NCBI GenBank assembly: GCA_943735955.1
Contig: OX030955.1
Location: 13,655,583-13,719,582, forward strand
Source: Piscicola geometra
Taxonomy: Eukaryota > Annelida > Clitellata > Hirudinida > Piscicolidae
Length of the DNA stretch: 64,000 bases
Direction of reading: 5' to 3'
The stretch's first letter is position 1, and every line of letters begins with the position of its first letter. Under the pieces are notes generated by a model that worked only from the letters and a program-made list of their open reading frames with translations, was not told where the DNA came from and did not search any database. Below are positions 15,001-30,000 of the stretch, one piece after another. The translations under genes and the position numbers were made by a program.

Positions 15001-18000
15001 ATGACAACAGAATCAACAAGTGTGCCAACTGCTGTATCGACAACAGTGCCGACTACTGTATCAATGATGACAACAGAATCAACAAGTGTGCCAACTGCTG
15101 TATCGACAACAGTGCCGACTACTGTATCAATGATTACAACAGAATCAACAAGTGTGCCAACTGCTGTATCGACAACAGTGCCGACTACTGTATCAATGAT
15201 GACAACAGAATCAACAAGTGTGCCAACTGCTGTATCGACAACAGTGCCGACTACTGTATCAATGATGACAACAGAATCAACAAGTGTGCCAACTGCTGTA
15301 TCGACAACAGTGCCGACTACTGTATCAATGATGACAACAGAATCAACAAGTGTGCCAACTGCTGTATCGACAACAGTGCCGACTACTGTATCAATGATGA
15401 CAACCGAATCAACGAGTGTGCGAACTGCTGTATCGACAACAGTGCCCACTATTGTATCAATGATGACAACAGAATCAACAAGTGTGCCAACTGCTGTATC
15501 GACAACAGTGCCGACTACTGTATCAAAGATGACAACAGAATCAACAAGTGTGCCAACTGCTGTATCGACAACAGTGCCGACTACTGTATCAATGATGACA
15601 ACAGAATCAACGAGTGTGCCAACTGCTGTATCGACAACAGTGCCGACTACTGTATCAATGAGGACAACAGAATCAACAAGTGTGCCAACTGCTGTATCGA
15701 CAACAGTGCCGACTACTGTATCAATGATGACAACAGAATCAACAAGTGTGCCAACTGCTGTATCGACAACAGTGCCGACTACTGTATCAATGATGACAAC
15801 AGAATCAACAAGTGTGCCAACTGCTGTATCGACAACAGTGCCGACTACTGTATCAATGATGACAACAGAATCAACAAGTGTGCCTACTGCTGTATCGACA
15901 ACAGTGCCGACTACTGTATCAATGATGACAACAGAATCAACAAGTGTGCGAACTGCTGTATCGACAACAGTGCCGACTATTGTATCAATGATGACAACAG
16001 AATCAACAAGTGTGCCAACTGCTGTATCGACAACAGTGCCGACTACTGTATCAAAGATGACAACAGAATCAACAAGTGTGCCAACTGCTGTATCGACAAC
16101 AGTGCCGACTACTGTATCAATGATGACAACAGAATCAACGAGTGTGCCAACTGCTGTATCGACAACAGTGCCGACTACTGTATCAATGATGACAACAGAA
16201 TCAACAAGTGTGCCAACTGCTGTATCGACAACAGTGCCGACTACTGAATCAATGATGACAACAGAATTAACAAGTGTGCCAACTGCTGTATCGACAACAG
16301 TGCCGACTACTGTATCAATGATGACAACAGAATCAACAAGTGTGCCAACTGCTGTATCGACAACAGTGCCGACTACTGTATCAATGATGACAACAGAATC
16401 AACAAGTGTGCCAACTGCTGTATCGACAACAGTGCTGACTACTGTATCAATGATGACAACAGAATCAACAAGTGTGCGAACTGCTGTATCGACAACAGTG
16501 CCGACTATTGTATCAATGATGACAACAGAATCAACAAGTGTGCCAACTGCTGTATCGACAACAGTGCCGACTACTGAATCAATGATGAAAACAGAATTAA
16601 CAAGTGTGCCAACTGCTGTATCGACAACAGTGCCGACTACTGTATTAATGATGACAACAGAATCAACAAGTGTGCCAACTGCTGTATCGACAACAGTGCC
16701 GACTACTGTATCAATGATGACAACAGAATCAACAAGTGTGCCAACTGCTGTATCGACAACAGTGCCGACTACTGAATCAATGATGAAAACAGAATTAACA
16801 AGTGTGCCAACTGCTGTATCGACAACAGTGCCGACTACTGTATTAATGATGACAACAGAATCAACAAGTGTGCCAACTGCTGTATCGACAACAGTGCCGA
16901 CTATTGTATCAATGATGACAACAGAATCAACAAGTGTGCCAACTGCTGTATCGACAACAGTGCCGACTACTGTATCAAAGATGACAACAGAATCAACAAG
17001 TGTGCCAACTGCTGTATCGACAACAGTGCCGACTACTGTATCAATGATGACAACAGAATCAACGAGTGTGCCAACTGCTGTATCGACAACAGTGCCGACT
17101 ACTGTATCAATGATGACAACAGAATCAACAAGTGTGCCAACTGCTGTATCGACAACAGTGCCGACTACTGAATCAATGATGACAACAGAATTAACAAGTG
17201 TGCCAACTGCTGTATCGACAACAGTGCCGACTACTGTATCAATGATGACAACAGAATCAACAAGTGTGCCAACTGCTGTATCGACAACAGTGCCGACTAC
17301 TGTATCAATGATGACAACAGAATCAACAAGTGTGCCAACTGCTGTATCGACAACAGTGCTGACTACTGTATCAATGATGACAACAGAATCAACAAGTGTG
17401 CGAACTGCTGTATCGACAACAGTGCCGACTATTGTATCAATGATGACAACAGAATCAACAAGTGTGCCAACTGCTGTATCGACAACAGTGCCGACTACTG
17501 AATCAATGATGAAAACAGAATTAACAAGTGTGCCAACTGCTGTATCGACAACAGTGCCGACTACTGTATTAATGATGACAACAGAATCAACAAGTGTGCC
17601 AACTGCTGTATCGACAACAGTGCCGACTACTGTATCAATGATGACAACAGAATCAACAAGTGTGCCAACTGCTGTATCGACAACAGTGCCGACTACTGTA
17701 TCAATGATGACAACAGAATCAACAAGTGTGCCAACTGCTGTATCGACAACAGTGCCGACTACTGTATCAATGATGACAACAGAATCAACAAGTGTGCCAA
17801 CTGCTGTATCGACAACAGTGCCGACTACTGAATCAATGATGACAACAGAATTAACAAGTGTGCCAACTGCTGTATCGACAACAGTGCCGACTACTGTATC
17901 AATGATGACAACAGAATCAACAAGTGTGCCAACTGCTGTATCGACAACAGTGCCGACTACTGTATCAATGATGACAACAGAATCAACAAGTGTGCCAACT

Positions 18001-21000
18001 GCTGTATCGACAACAGTGCCGACTACTGTATCAATGATGACAACAGAATCAACAAGTGTGCCAACTGCTGTATCGACAACAGTGCCGACTACTGTATCAA
18101 TGATGACAACAGAATCAACAAGTGTGCCAACTGCTGTATCGACAACAGTGCCGACTACTGTATCAATGATGACAACAGAATTAACAAGTGTGCCAACTGC
18201 TGTATCGACAACAGTGCCGACTACTGTATCAATGATGACAACAGAATCAACAAGTGTGCTAACTGCTGTATCGACAACAGTGCCGACTACTGTATCAATG
18301 ATGACAACAGAATCAACAAGTGTGCCAACTGCTGTATCGACAACAGTGCCGACTACTGTATCAATGATGACAACCGAATCAACGAGTGTGCCAACTGCTG
18401 TATCGACAACAGTGCCGACTACTGTATCAATGATGACAACAGAATCAACAAGTGTGCCAACTGCTGTATCGACAACAGTGCCGACTACTGTATCAATGAT
18501 GACAACAGAATCAACAAGTGTGCCAACTGCTGTATCGACAACAGTGCCGACTACTGTATCAATGATGACAACAGAATCAACAAGTGTGCCAACTGCTGTA
18601 TCGACAACAGTGCCGACTACTGTCTCAATGATGACAACAGAATCAACAAGTGTGCCAACTGCTGTATCGACAACAGTGCCGACTACTGTATCAATGATGA
18701 CAACAGAATCAACAAGTGTCCCAACTGCTGTATCGACAACAGTGCCGACTACTGTCTCAATGATGACAACAGAATCAACAAGTGTGCCAACTGCTGTATC
18801 GACAACAGTGCCGACTACTGTCTCAATGATGACAACAGAATCAACAAGTGTGCCAACTGCTGTATCGACAACAGTGCCGACTACTGTATCAATGATGACA
18901 ACAGAATCAACAAGTGTGCCAACTGCTGTATCGACAACAGTGCCGACTACTGTATCAATGATGACAACAGAATCAACAAGTGTGCCAACTGCTGTATCGA
19001 CAACAGTGCCGACTACTGTATCAATGATGACAACAGAATCAACAAGTGTCCCAACTGCTGTATCGACAACAGTGCCGACTACTCTTTCAATGATGACAAC
19101 AGAATCAACAAGTGTGCCAACTGCTGTATCGACAACAGTGCCGACTACTGTATCAATGATGACAACAGAATCAACAAGTGTGCCAACTGCTGTATCGACA
19201 ACAGTGCCAACTACTGTATCAATGATGACAACAGAATCAACAAGTGTGCCAACTGCTGTATCGACAACAGTGCCGACTACTGTATCAATGATGACAACAG
19301 AATCAACAAGTGTGCCAACTGCTGTATCGACAACAGTGCCGACTACTGTATCAATGACGACAACTGAATCAACAAGTGTGCCAACTGCTGTATCGACAAC
19401 AGTGCCGACTACTGTATCAATGATGACAACAGAATCAACAAGTGTGCCTACTGCTGTATCGACAACAGTGCCGACTACTGTATCAATGATGACAACAGAA
19501 TCAACAAGTGTGCTAACTGCTGTATCGACAACAGTGCCGACTACTGTATCAATGATGAAAACAGAATCAACAAGTGTGCCAACTGCTGTATCGACAAAAG
19601 TGCCGACTACTGTATCAATGATGACAACAGAATCAACAAGTGTGCCAACTGCTGTATCGACAACAGTGCCGACTACTGTATCAATGAGGACAACAGAATC
19701 AACAAGTGTGCCAACTGCTGTATCGACAACAGTGCCGACTACTGTATCAATGATGACAACAGAATCAACAAGTGTGCCAACAGCTGTATCGACAACAGTG
19801 CCGACTACTGTATCAATGATGACAACAGAATCAACAAGTGTGCCAACTGCTGTATCGACAACAGTGCCGACTACTGAATCAATGATGACAACAGAATTAA
19901 CAAGTGTGCCAACTGCTGTATCGAAAACAGTGCCGACTACTGTATCAATGATGACAACAGAATCAACAAGTGTGCCAACTGCTGTATCGACAACAGTGCC
20001 GACTACTGTATCAATGATGACAACAGAATCAACAAGTGTGCCAACTGCTGTATCGACAACAGTGCCGACTACTGTATCAATGATGACAACAGAATCAACA
20101 AGTGTGCCAACTGCTGTATCGACAACAGTGCCGACTACTGTATCAATGATGACAACAGAATCAACAAGTGTGCCAACTGCTGTATCGACAACAGTGCCGA
20201 CTACTGTATCAATGATGACAACAGAATCAACAAGTGTGCCAACTGCTGTATCGACAACAGTGCCGACTACTGAATCAATGATGACAACAGAATTAACAAG
20301 TGTGCCAACTGCTGTATCGACAACAGTGCCGACTACTGTATCAATGATGACAACAGAATCAACAAGTGTGCCAACTGCTGTATCGACAACAGTGCCGACT
20401 ACTGTATCAATGATGACAACAGAATTAACAAGTGTGCCAACTGCTGTATCGACAACAGTGCCCACTACTGTATCAATGATGACAACAGAATCAACAAGTG
20501 TGCCAACTGCTGTATCGACAACAGTGCCGACTACTGTATCAATGATGACAACAGAATCAACAAGTGTGCCAACTGCTGTATCGACAACAGTGCCGACTAC
20601 TGTATCAATGATGACAACAGAATCAACAAGTGTGCCAACTGCTGTATCGACAACAGTGCCGACTACTGTATCAATGATGACAACAGAATCAACAAGTGTG
20701 CCTACTGCTGTATCGACAACAGTGCCGACTACTGTATCAATGATGACAACAGAATCAACAAGTGTGCCAACTGCTGTATCGACAACAGTGCCGACTATTG
20801 TATCAATGATGACAACAGAATCAACAAGTGTGCCAACTGCTGTATCGACAACAGTGCCGACTACTGTATCAAAGATGACAACAGAATCAACAAGTGTGCC
20901 AACTGCTGTATCGACAACAGTGCCGACTACTGTATCAATGATGACAACAGAATCAACGAGTGTGCCAACTGCTGTATCGACAACAGTGCCGACTACTGAA

Positions 21001-24000
21001 TCAATGATGACAACAGAATTAACAAGTGTGCCAACTGCTGTATCGACAACAGTGCCGACTACTGTATCAATGATGACAACAGAATCAACAAGTGTGCCAA
21101 CTGCTGTATCGACAACAGTGCCGACTACTGTATCAATGATGACAACAGAACTAACAAGTGTGCCAACTGCTGTATCGACAACAGTGCCGACTACTGTATC
21201 AATGATGACAACAGAATCAACAAGTGTGCCAACTGCTGTATCGACAACAGTGCCGACTACTGTATCAATGATGACAACAGAATCAACAAGTGTGCCAACT
21301 GCTGTATCGACAACAGTGCCGACTACTGTATCAATGATGACAACAGAATCAACAAGTGTGCCAACTGCTGTATCGACAACAGTGCCGACTACTGTATCAA
21401 TGATGACAACAGAATCAACAAGTGTGCCTACTGCTGTATCGACAACAGTGCCGACTACTGTATCAATGATGACAACAGAATCAACAAGTGTGCGAACTGC
21501 TGTATCGACAACAGTGCCGACTATTGTATCAATGATGACAACAGAATCAACAAGTGTGCCAACTGCTGTATCGACAACAGTGCCGACTACTGTATCAAAG
21601 ATGACAACAGAATCAACAAGTGTGCCAACTGCTGTATCGACAACAGTGCCGACTACTGTATCAATGATGACAACAGAATCAACGAGTGTGCCAACTGCTG
21701 TATCGACAACAGTGCCGACTACTGTATCAATGATGACAACAGAATCAACAAGTGTGCCAACTGCTGTATCGACAACAGTGCCGACTACTGTATCAATGAT
21801 GACAACAGAATCAACAAGTGTGCCAACTGCTGTATCGACAACAGTGCCGACTACTGAATCAATGATGACAACAGAATTAACAAGTGTGCCAACTGCTGTA
21901 TCGACAACAGTGCCGACTACTGTATCAATGATGACAACAGAATCAACAAGTGTGCCAACTGCTGTATCGACAACAGTGCCGACTACTGTATCAATGATGA
22001 CAACAGAATCAACAAGTGTGCCAACTGCTGTATCGACAACAGTGCCGACTACTGTATCAATGATGACAACAGAATCAACAAGTGTGCCAACTGCTGTATC
22101 GACAACAGTGCCGACTACTGTATCAATGATGACAACAGAATCAACAAGTGTGCCAACTGCTGTATCGACAACAGTGCCGACTACTGTATCAATGATGACA
22201 ACAGAATTAACAAGTGTGCCAACTGCTGTATCGACAACAGTGCCGACTACTGTATCAATGATGACAACAGAATCAACAAGTGTGCTAACTGCTGTATCGA
22301 CAACAGTGCCGACTACTGTATCAATGATGACAACAGAATCAACAAGTGTGCCAACTGCTGTATCGACAACAGTGCCGACTATTGTATCAATGATGACAAC
22401 AGAATCAACAAGTGTGCCAACTGCTGTATCGACAACAGTGCCGACTACTGTATCAATGATGACAACAGAATCAACAAGTGTGCCAACTGCTGTATCGACA
22501 ACAGTGCCGACTACTGTATCAATGATTACAACAGAATCAACAAGTGTGCCAACTGCTGTATCGACAACAGTGCCGACTACTGTATCAATGATGACAACAG
22601 AATCAACAAGTGTGCCAACTGCTGTATCGACAACAGTGCCGACTACTGTATCAATGATGACAACAGAATCAACAAGTGTGCCAACTGCTGTATCGACAAC
22701 AGTGCCGACTACTGTATCAATGATGACAACAGAATCAACAAGTGTGCCAACTGCTGTATCGACAACAGTGCCGACTACTGTATCAATGATGACAACCGAA
22801 TCAACGAGTGTGCGAACTGCTGTATCGACAACAGTGCCCACTATTGTATCAATGATGACAACAGAATCAACAAGTGTGCCAACTGCTGTATCGACAACAG
22901 TGCCGACTACTGTATCAAAGATGACAACAGAATCAACAAGTGTGCCAACTGCTGTATCGACAACAGTGCCGACTACTGTATCAATGATGACAACAGAATC
23001 AACGAGTGTGCCAACTGCTGTATCGACAACAGTGCCGACTACTGTATCAATGAGGACAACAGAATCAACAAGTGTGCCAACTGCTGTATCGACAACAGTG
23101 CCGACTACTGTATCAATGATGACAACAGAATCAACAAGTGTGCCAACTGCTGTATCGACAACAGTGCCGACTACTGTATCAATGATGACAACAGAATCAA
23201 CAAGTGTGCCAACTGCTGTATCGACAACAGTGCCGACTACTGTATCAATGATGACAACAGAATCAACAAGTGTGCCTACTGCTGTATCGACAACAGTGCC
23301 GACTACTGTATCAATGATGACAACAGAATCAACAAGTGTGCGAACTGCTGTATCGACAACAGTGCCGACTATTGTATCAATGATGACAACAGAATCAACA
23401 AGTGTGCCAACTGCTGTATCGACAACAGTGCCGACTACTGTATCAAAGATGACAACAGAATCAACAAGTGTGCCAACTGCTGTATCGACAACAGTGCCGA
23501 CTACTGTATCAATGATGACAACAGAATCAACGAGTGTGCCAACTGCTGTATCGACAACAGTGCCGACTACTGTATCAATGATGACAACAGAATCAACAAG
23601 TGTGCCAACTGCTGTATCGACAACAGTGCCGACTACTGAATCAATGATGACAACAGAATTAACAAGTGTGCCAACTGCTGTATCGACAACAGTGCCGACT
23701 ACTGTATCAATGATGACAACAGAATCAACAAGTGTGCGAACTGCTGTATCGACAACAGTGCCGACTATTGTATCAATGATGACAACAGAATCAACAAGTG
23801 TGCCAACTGCTGTATCGACAACAGTGCCGACTACTGAATCAATGATGAAAACAGAATTAACAAGTGTGCCAACTGCTGTATCGACAACAGTGCCGACTAC
23901 TGTATTAATGATGACAACAGAATCAACAAGTGTGCCAACTGCTGTATCGACAACAGTGCCGACTACTGTATCAATGATGACAACAGAATCAACAAGTGTG

Positions 24001-27000
24001 CCAACTGCTGTATCGACAACAGTGCCGACTACTGTATCAATGATGACAACAGAATCAACAAGTGTGCCAACTGCTGTATCGACAACAGTGCCGACTACTG
24101 TATCAATGATGACAACAGAATCAACAAGTGTGCCAACTGCTGTATCGACAACAGTGCCGACTACTGAATCAATGATGACAACAGAATTAACAAGTGTGCC
24201 AACTGCTGTATCGACAACAGTGCCGACTACTGTATCAATGATGACAACAGAATCAACAAGTGTGCCAACTGCTGTATCGACAACAGTGCCGACTACTGTA
24301 TCAATGATGACAACAGAATCAACAAGTGTGCCAACTGCTGTATCGACAACAGTGCCGACTACTGTATCAATGATGACAACAGAATCAACAAGTGTGCCAA
24401 CTGCTGTATCGACAACAGTGCCGACTACTGTCTCAATGATGACAACAGAATCAACAAGTGTGCCAACTGCTGTATCGACAACAGTGCCGACTACTGTATC
24501 AATGATGACAACAGAATTAACAAGTGTGCCAACTGCTGTATCGACAACAGTGCCGACTACTGTATCAATGATGACAACAGAATCAACAAGTGTGCTAACT
24601 GCTGTATCGACAACAGTGCCGACTACTGTATCAATGATGACAACAGAATCAACAAGTGTGCCAACTGCTGTATCGACAACAGTGCCGACTACTGTATCAA
24701 TGATGACAACCGAATCAACGAGTGTGCCAACTGCTGTATCGACAACAGTGCCGACTACTGTATCAATGATGACAACAGAATCAACAAGTGTGCCAACTGC
24801 TGTATCGACAACAGTGCCGACTACTGTATCAATGATGACAACAGAATCAACAAGTGTGCCAACTGCTGTATCGACAACAGTGCCGACTACTGTATCAATG
24901 ATTACAACAGAATCAACAAGTGTGCCAACTGCTGTATCGACAACAGTGCCGACTACTGTATCAATGATGACAACAGAATCAACAAGTGTGCCAACTGCTG
25001 TATCGACAACAGTGCCGACTACTGAATCAATGATGAAAACAGAATTAACAAGTGTGCCAACTGCTGTATCGACAACAGTGCCGACTACTGTATTAATGAT
25101 GACAACAGAATCAACAAGTGTGCCAACTGCTGTATCGACAACAGTGCCGACTACTGTATCAATGATGACAACAGAATCAACAAGTGTGCCAACTGCTGTA
25201 TCGACAACAGTGCCGACTACTGTATCAATGATGACAACAGAATCAACAAGTGTGCCTACTGCTGTATCGACAACAGTGCCGACTACTGTATCAATGATGA
25301 CAACAGAATCAACAAGTGTGCGAACTGCTGTATCGACAACAGTGCCGACTATTGTATCAATGATGACAACAGAATCAACAAGTGTGCCAACTGCTGTATC
25401 GACAACAGTGCCGACTACTGTATCAATGATGACAACAGAACTAACAAGTGTGCCAACTGCTGTATCGACAACAGTGCCGACTACTGTATCAATGATGACA
25501 ACAGAATCAACAAGTGTGCCAACTGCTGTATCGACAACAGTGCCGACTACTGTATCAATGATGACAACAGAATCAACAAGTGTGCCAACTGCTGTATCGA
25601 CAACAGTGCCGACTACTGTATCAATGATGACAACAGAATCAACAAGTGTGCCAACTGCTGTATCGACAACAGTGCCGACTACTGTATCAATGATGACAAC
25701 AGAATCAACAAGTGTGCCTACTGCTGTATCGACAACAGTGCCGACTACTGTATCAATGATGACAACAGAATCAACAAGTGTGCGAACTGCTGTATCGACA
25801 ACAGTGCCGACTATTGTATCAATGATGACAACAGAATCAACAAGTGTGCCAACTGCTGTATCGACAACAGTGCCGACTACTGTATCAAAGATGACAACAG
25901 AATCAACAAGTGTGCCAACTGCTGTATCGACAACAGTGCCGACTACTGTATCAATGATGACAACAGAATCAACGAGTGTGCCAACTGCTGTATCGACAAC
26001 AGTGCCGACTACTGTATCAATGATGACAACAGAATCAACAAGTGTGCCAACTGCTGTATCGACAACAGTGCCGACTACTGTATCAATGATGACAACAGAA
26101 TCAACAAGTGTGCCAACTGCTGTATCGACAACAGTGCCGACTACTGAATCAATGATGACAACAGAATTAACAAGTGTGCCAACTGCTGTATCGACAACAG
26201 TGCCGACTACTGTATCAATGATGACAACAGAATCAACAAGTGTGCCAACTGCTGTATCGACAACAGTGCCGACTACTGTATCAATGATGACAACAGAATC
26301 AACAAGTGTGCCAACTGCTGTATCGACAACAGTGCCGACTACTGTATCAATGATGACAACAGAATCAACAAGTGTGCCAACTGCTGTATCGACAACAGTG
26401 CCGACTACTGTATCAATGATGACAACAGAATCAACAAGTGTGCCAACTGCTGTATCGACAACAGTGCCGACTACTGTATCAATGATGACAACAGAATTAA
26501 CAAGTGTGCCAACTGCTGTATCGACAACAGTGCCGACTACTGTATCAATGATGACAACAGAATCAACAAGTGTGCTAACTGCTGTATCGACAACAGTGCC
26601 GACTACTGTATCAATGATGACAACAGAATCAACAAGTGTGCCAACTGCTGTATCGACAACAGTGCCGACTATTGTATCAATGATGACAACAGAATCAACA
26701 AGTGTGCCAACTGCTGTATCGACAACAGTGCCGACTACTGTATCAATGATGACAACAGAATCAACAAGTGTGCCAACTGCTGTATCGACAACAGTGCCGA
26801 CTACTGTATCAATGATTACAACAGAATCAACAAGTGTGCCAACTGCTGTATCGACAACAGTGCCGACTACTGTATCAATGATGACAACAGAATCAACAAG
26901 TGTGCCAACTGCTGTATCGACAACAGTGCCGACTACTGTATCAATGATGACAACAGAATCAACAAGTGTGCCAACTGCTGTATCGACAACAGTGCCGACT

Positions 27001-30000
27001 ACTGTATCAATGATGACAACAGAATCAACAAGTGTGCCAACTGCTGTATCGACAACAGTGCCGACTACTGTATCAATGATGACAACCGAATCAACGAGTG
27101 TGCGAACTGCTGTATCGACAACAGTGCCCACTATTGTATCAATGATGACAACAGAATCAACAAGTGTGCCAACTGCTGTATCGACAACAGTGCCGACTAC
27201 TGTATCAAAGATGACAACAGAATCAACAAGTGTGCCAACTGCTGTATCGACAACAGTGCCGACTACTGTATCAATGATGACAACAGAATCAACGAGTGTG
27301 CCAACTGCTGTATCGACAACAGTGCCGACTACTGTATCAATGAGGACAACAGAATCAACAAGTGTGCCAACTGCTGTATCGACAACAGTGCCGACTACTG
27401 TATCAATGATGACAACAGAATCAACAAGTGTGCCAACTGCTGTATCGACAACAGTGCCGACTACTGTATCAATGATGACAACAGAATCAACAAGTGTGCC
27501 AACTGCTGTATCGACAACAGTGCCGACTACTGTATCAATGATGACAACAGAATCAACAAGTGTGCCTATTGCTGTATCGACAACAGTGCCGACTACTGTA
27601 TCAATGATGACAACAGAATCAACAAGTGTGCGAACTGCTGTATCGACAACAGTGCCGACTATTGTATCAATGATGACAACAGAATCAACAAGTGTGCCAA
27701 CTGCTGTATCGACAACAGTGCCGACTACTGTATCAATGATGACAACAGAATCAACAAGTGTGCCTACTGCTGTATCGACAACAGTGCCGACTACTGTATC
27801 AATGATGACAACAGAATCAACAAGTGTGCGAACTGCTGTATCGACAACAGTGCCGACTATTGTATCAATGATGACAACAGAATCAACAAGTGTGCCAACT
27901 GCTGTATCGACAACAGTGCCGACTACTGTATCAAAGATGACAACAGAATCAACAAGTGTGCCAACTGCTGTATCGACAACAGTGCCGACTACTGTATCAA
28001 TGATGACAACAGAATCAACAAGTGTGCCAACTGCTGTATCGACAACAGTGCCGACTACTGTATCAATGATGACAACCGAATCAACGAGTGTGCGAACTGC
28101 TGTATCGACAACAGTGCCCACTATTGTATCAATGATGACAACAGAATCAACAAGTGTGCCAACTGCTGTATCGACAACAGTGCCGACTACTGTATCAAAG
28201 ATGACAACAGAATCAACAAGTGTGCCAACTGCTGTATCGACAACAGTGCCGACTACTGTATCAATGATGACAACAGAATCAACGAGTGTGCCAACTGCTG
28301 TATCGACAACAGTGCCGACTACTGTATCAATGAGGACAACAGAATCAACAAGTGTGCCAACTGCTGTATCGACAACAGTGCCGACTACTGTATCAATGAT
28401 GACAACAGAATCAACAAGTGTGCCAACTGCTGTATCGACAACAGTGCCGACTACTGTATCAATGATGACAACAGAATCAACAAGTGTGCCAACTGCTGTA
28501 TCGACAACAGTGCCGACTACTGTATCAATGATGACAACAGAATCAACAAGTGTGCCTATTGCTGTATCGACAACAGTGCCGACTACTGTATCAATGATGA
28601 CAACAGAATCAACAAGTGTGCGAACTGCTGTATCGACAACAGTGCCGACTATTGTATCAATGATGACAACAGAATCAACAAGTGTGCCAACTGCTGTATC
28701 GACAACAGTGCCGACTACTGTATCAATGATGACAACAGAATCAACAAGTGTGCCTACTGCTGTATCGACAACAGTGCCGACTACTGTATCAATGATGACA
28801 ACAGAATCAACAAGTGTGCGAACTGCTGTATCGACAACAGTGCCGACTATTGTATCAATGATGACAACAGAATCAACAAGTGTGCCAACTGCTGTATCGA
28901 CAACAGTGCCGACTACTGTATCAAAGATGACAACAGAATCAACAAGTGTGCCAACTGCTGTATCGACAACAGTGCCGACTACTGTATCAATGAGGACAAC
29001 AGAATCAACAAGTGTGCCAACTGCTGTATCGACAACAGTGCCGACTACTGTATCAATGATGACAACAGAATCGACAAGTGTGCCAACTGCTGTATCGACA
29101 ACAGTGCCGACTACTGTATCAATGATGACAACAGAATCAACAAGTGTGCCAACTGCTGTATCGACAACAGTGCCGACTACTGTATCAATGATGACAACAG
29201 AATCAACAAGTGTGCCTACTGCTGTATCGACAACAGTGCCGACTACTGTATCAATGATGACAACAGAATCAACAAGTGTGCGAACTGCTGTATCGACAAC
29301 AGTGCCGACTATTGTATCAATGATGACAACAGAATCAACAAGTGTGCCAACTGCTGTATCGACAACAGTGCCGACTACTGTATCAAAGATGACAACAGAA
29401 TCAACAAGTGTGCCAACTGCTGTATCGACAACAGTGCCGACTACTGTATCAATGATGACAACAGAATCAACGAGTGTGCCAACTGCTGTATCGACAACAG
29501 TGCCGACTACTGTATCAATGAGGACAACAGAATCAACAAGTGTGCCAACTGCTGTATCGACAACAGTGCCGACTACTGTATCAATGATGACAACAGAATC
29601 AACAAGTGTGCCAACTGCTGTATCGACAACAGTGCCGACTACTGTATCAATGATGACAACAGAATCAACAAGTGTGCCAACTGCTGTATCGACAACAGTG
29701 CCGACTACTGAATCAATGATGACAACAGAATTAACAAGTGTGCCAACTGCTGTATCGACAACAGTGCCGACTACTGTATCAATGATGACAACAGAATCAA
29801 CAAGTGTGCGAACTGCTGTATCGACAACAGTGCCGACTACTGTATCAATGATGACAACAGAATCAACAAGTGTGCCAACTGCTGTATCGACAACAGTGCC
29901 GACTACTGTATCAATGATGACAACAGAATCAACGAGTGTGCCAACTGCTGTATCGACAACAGTGCCGACTACTGTATCAATGATGACAACAGAATCAACA

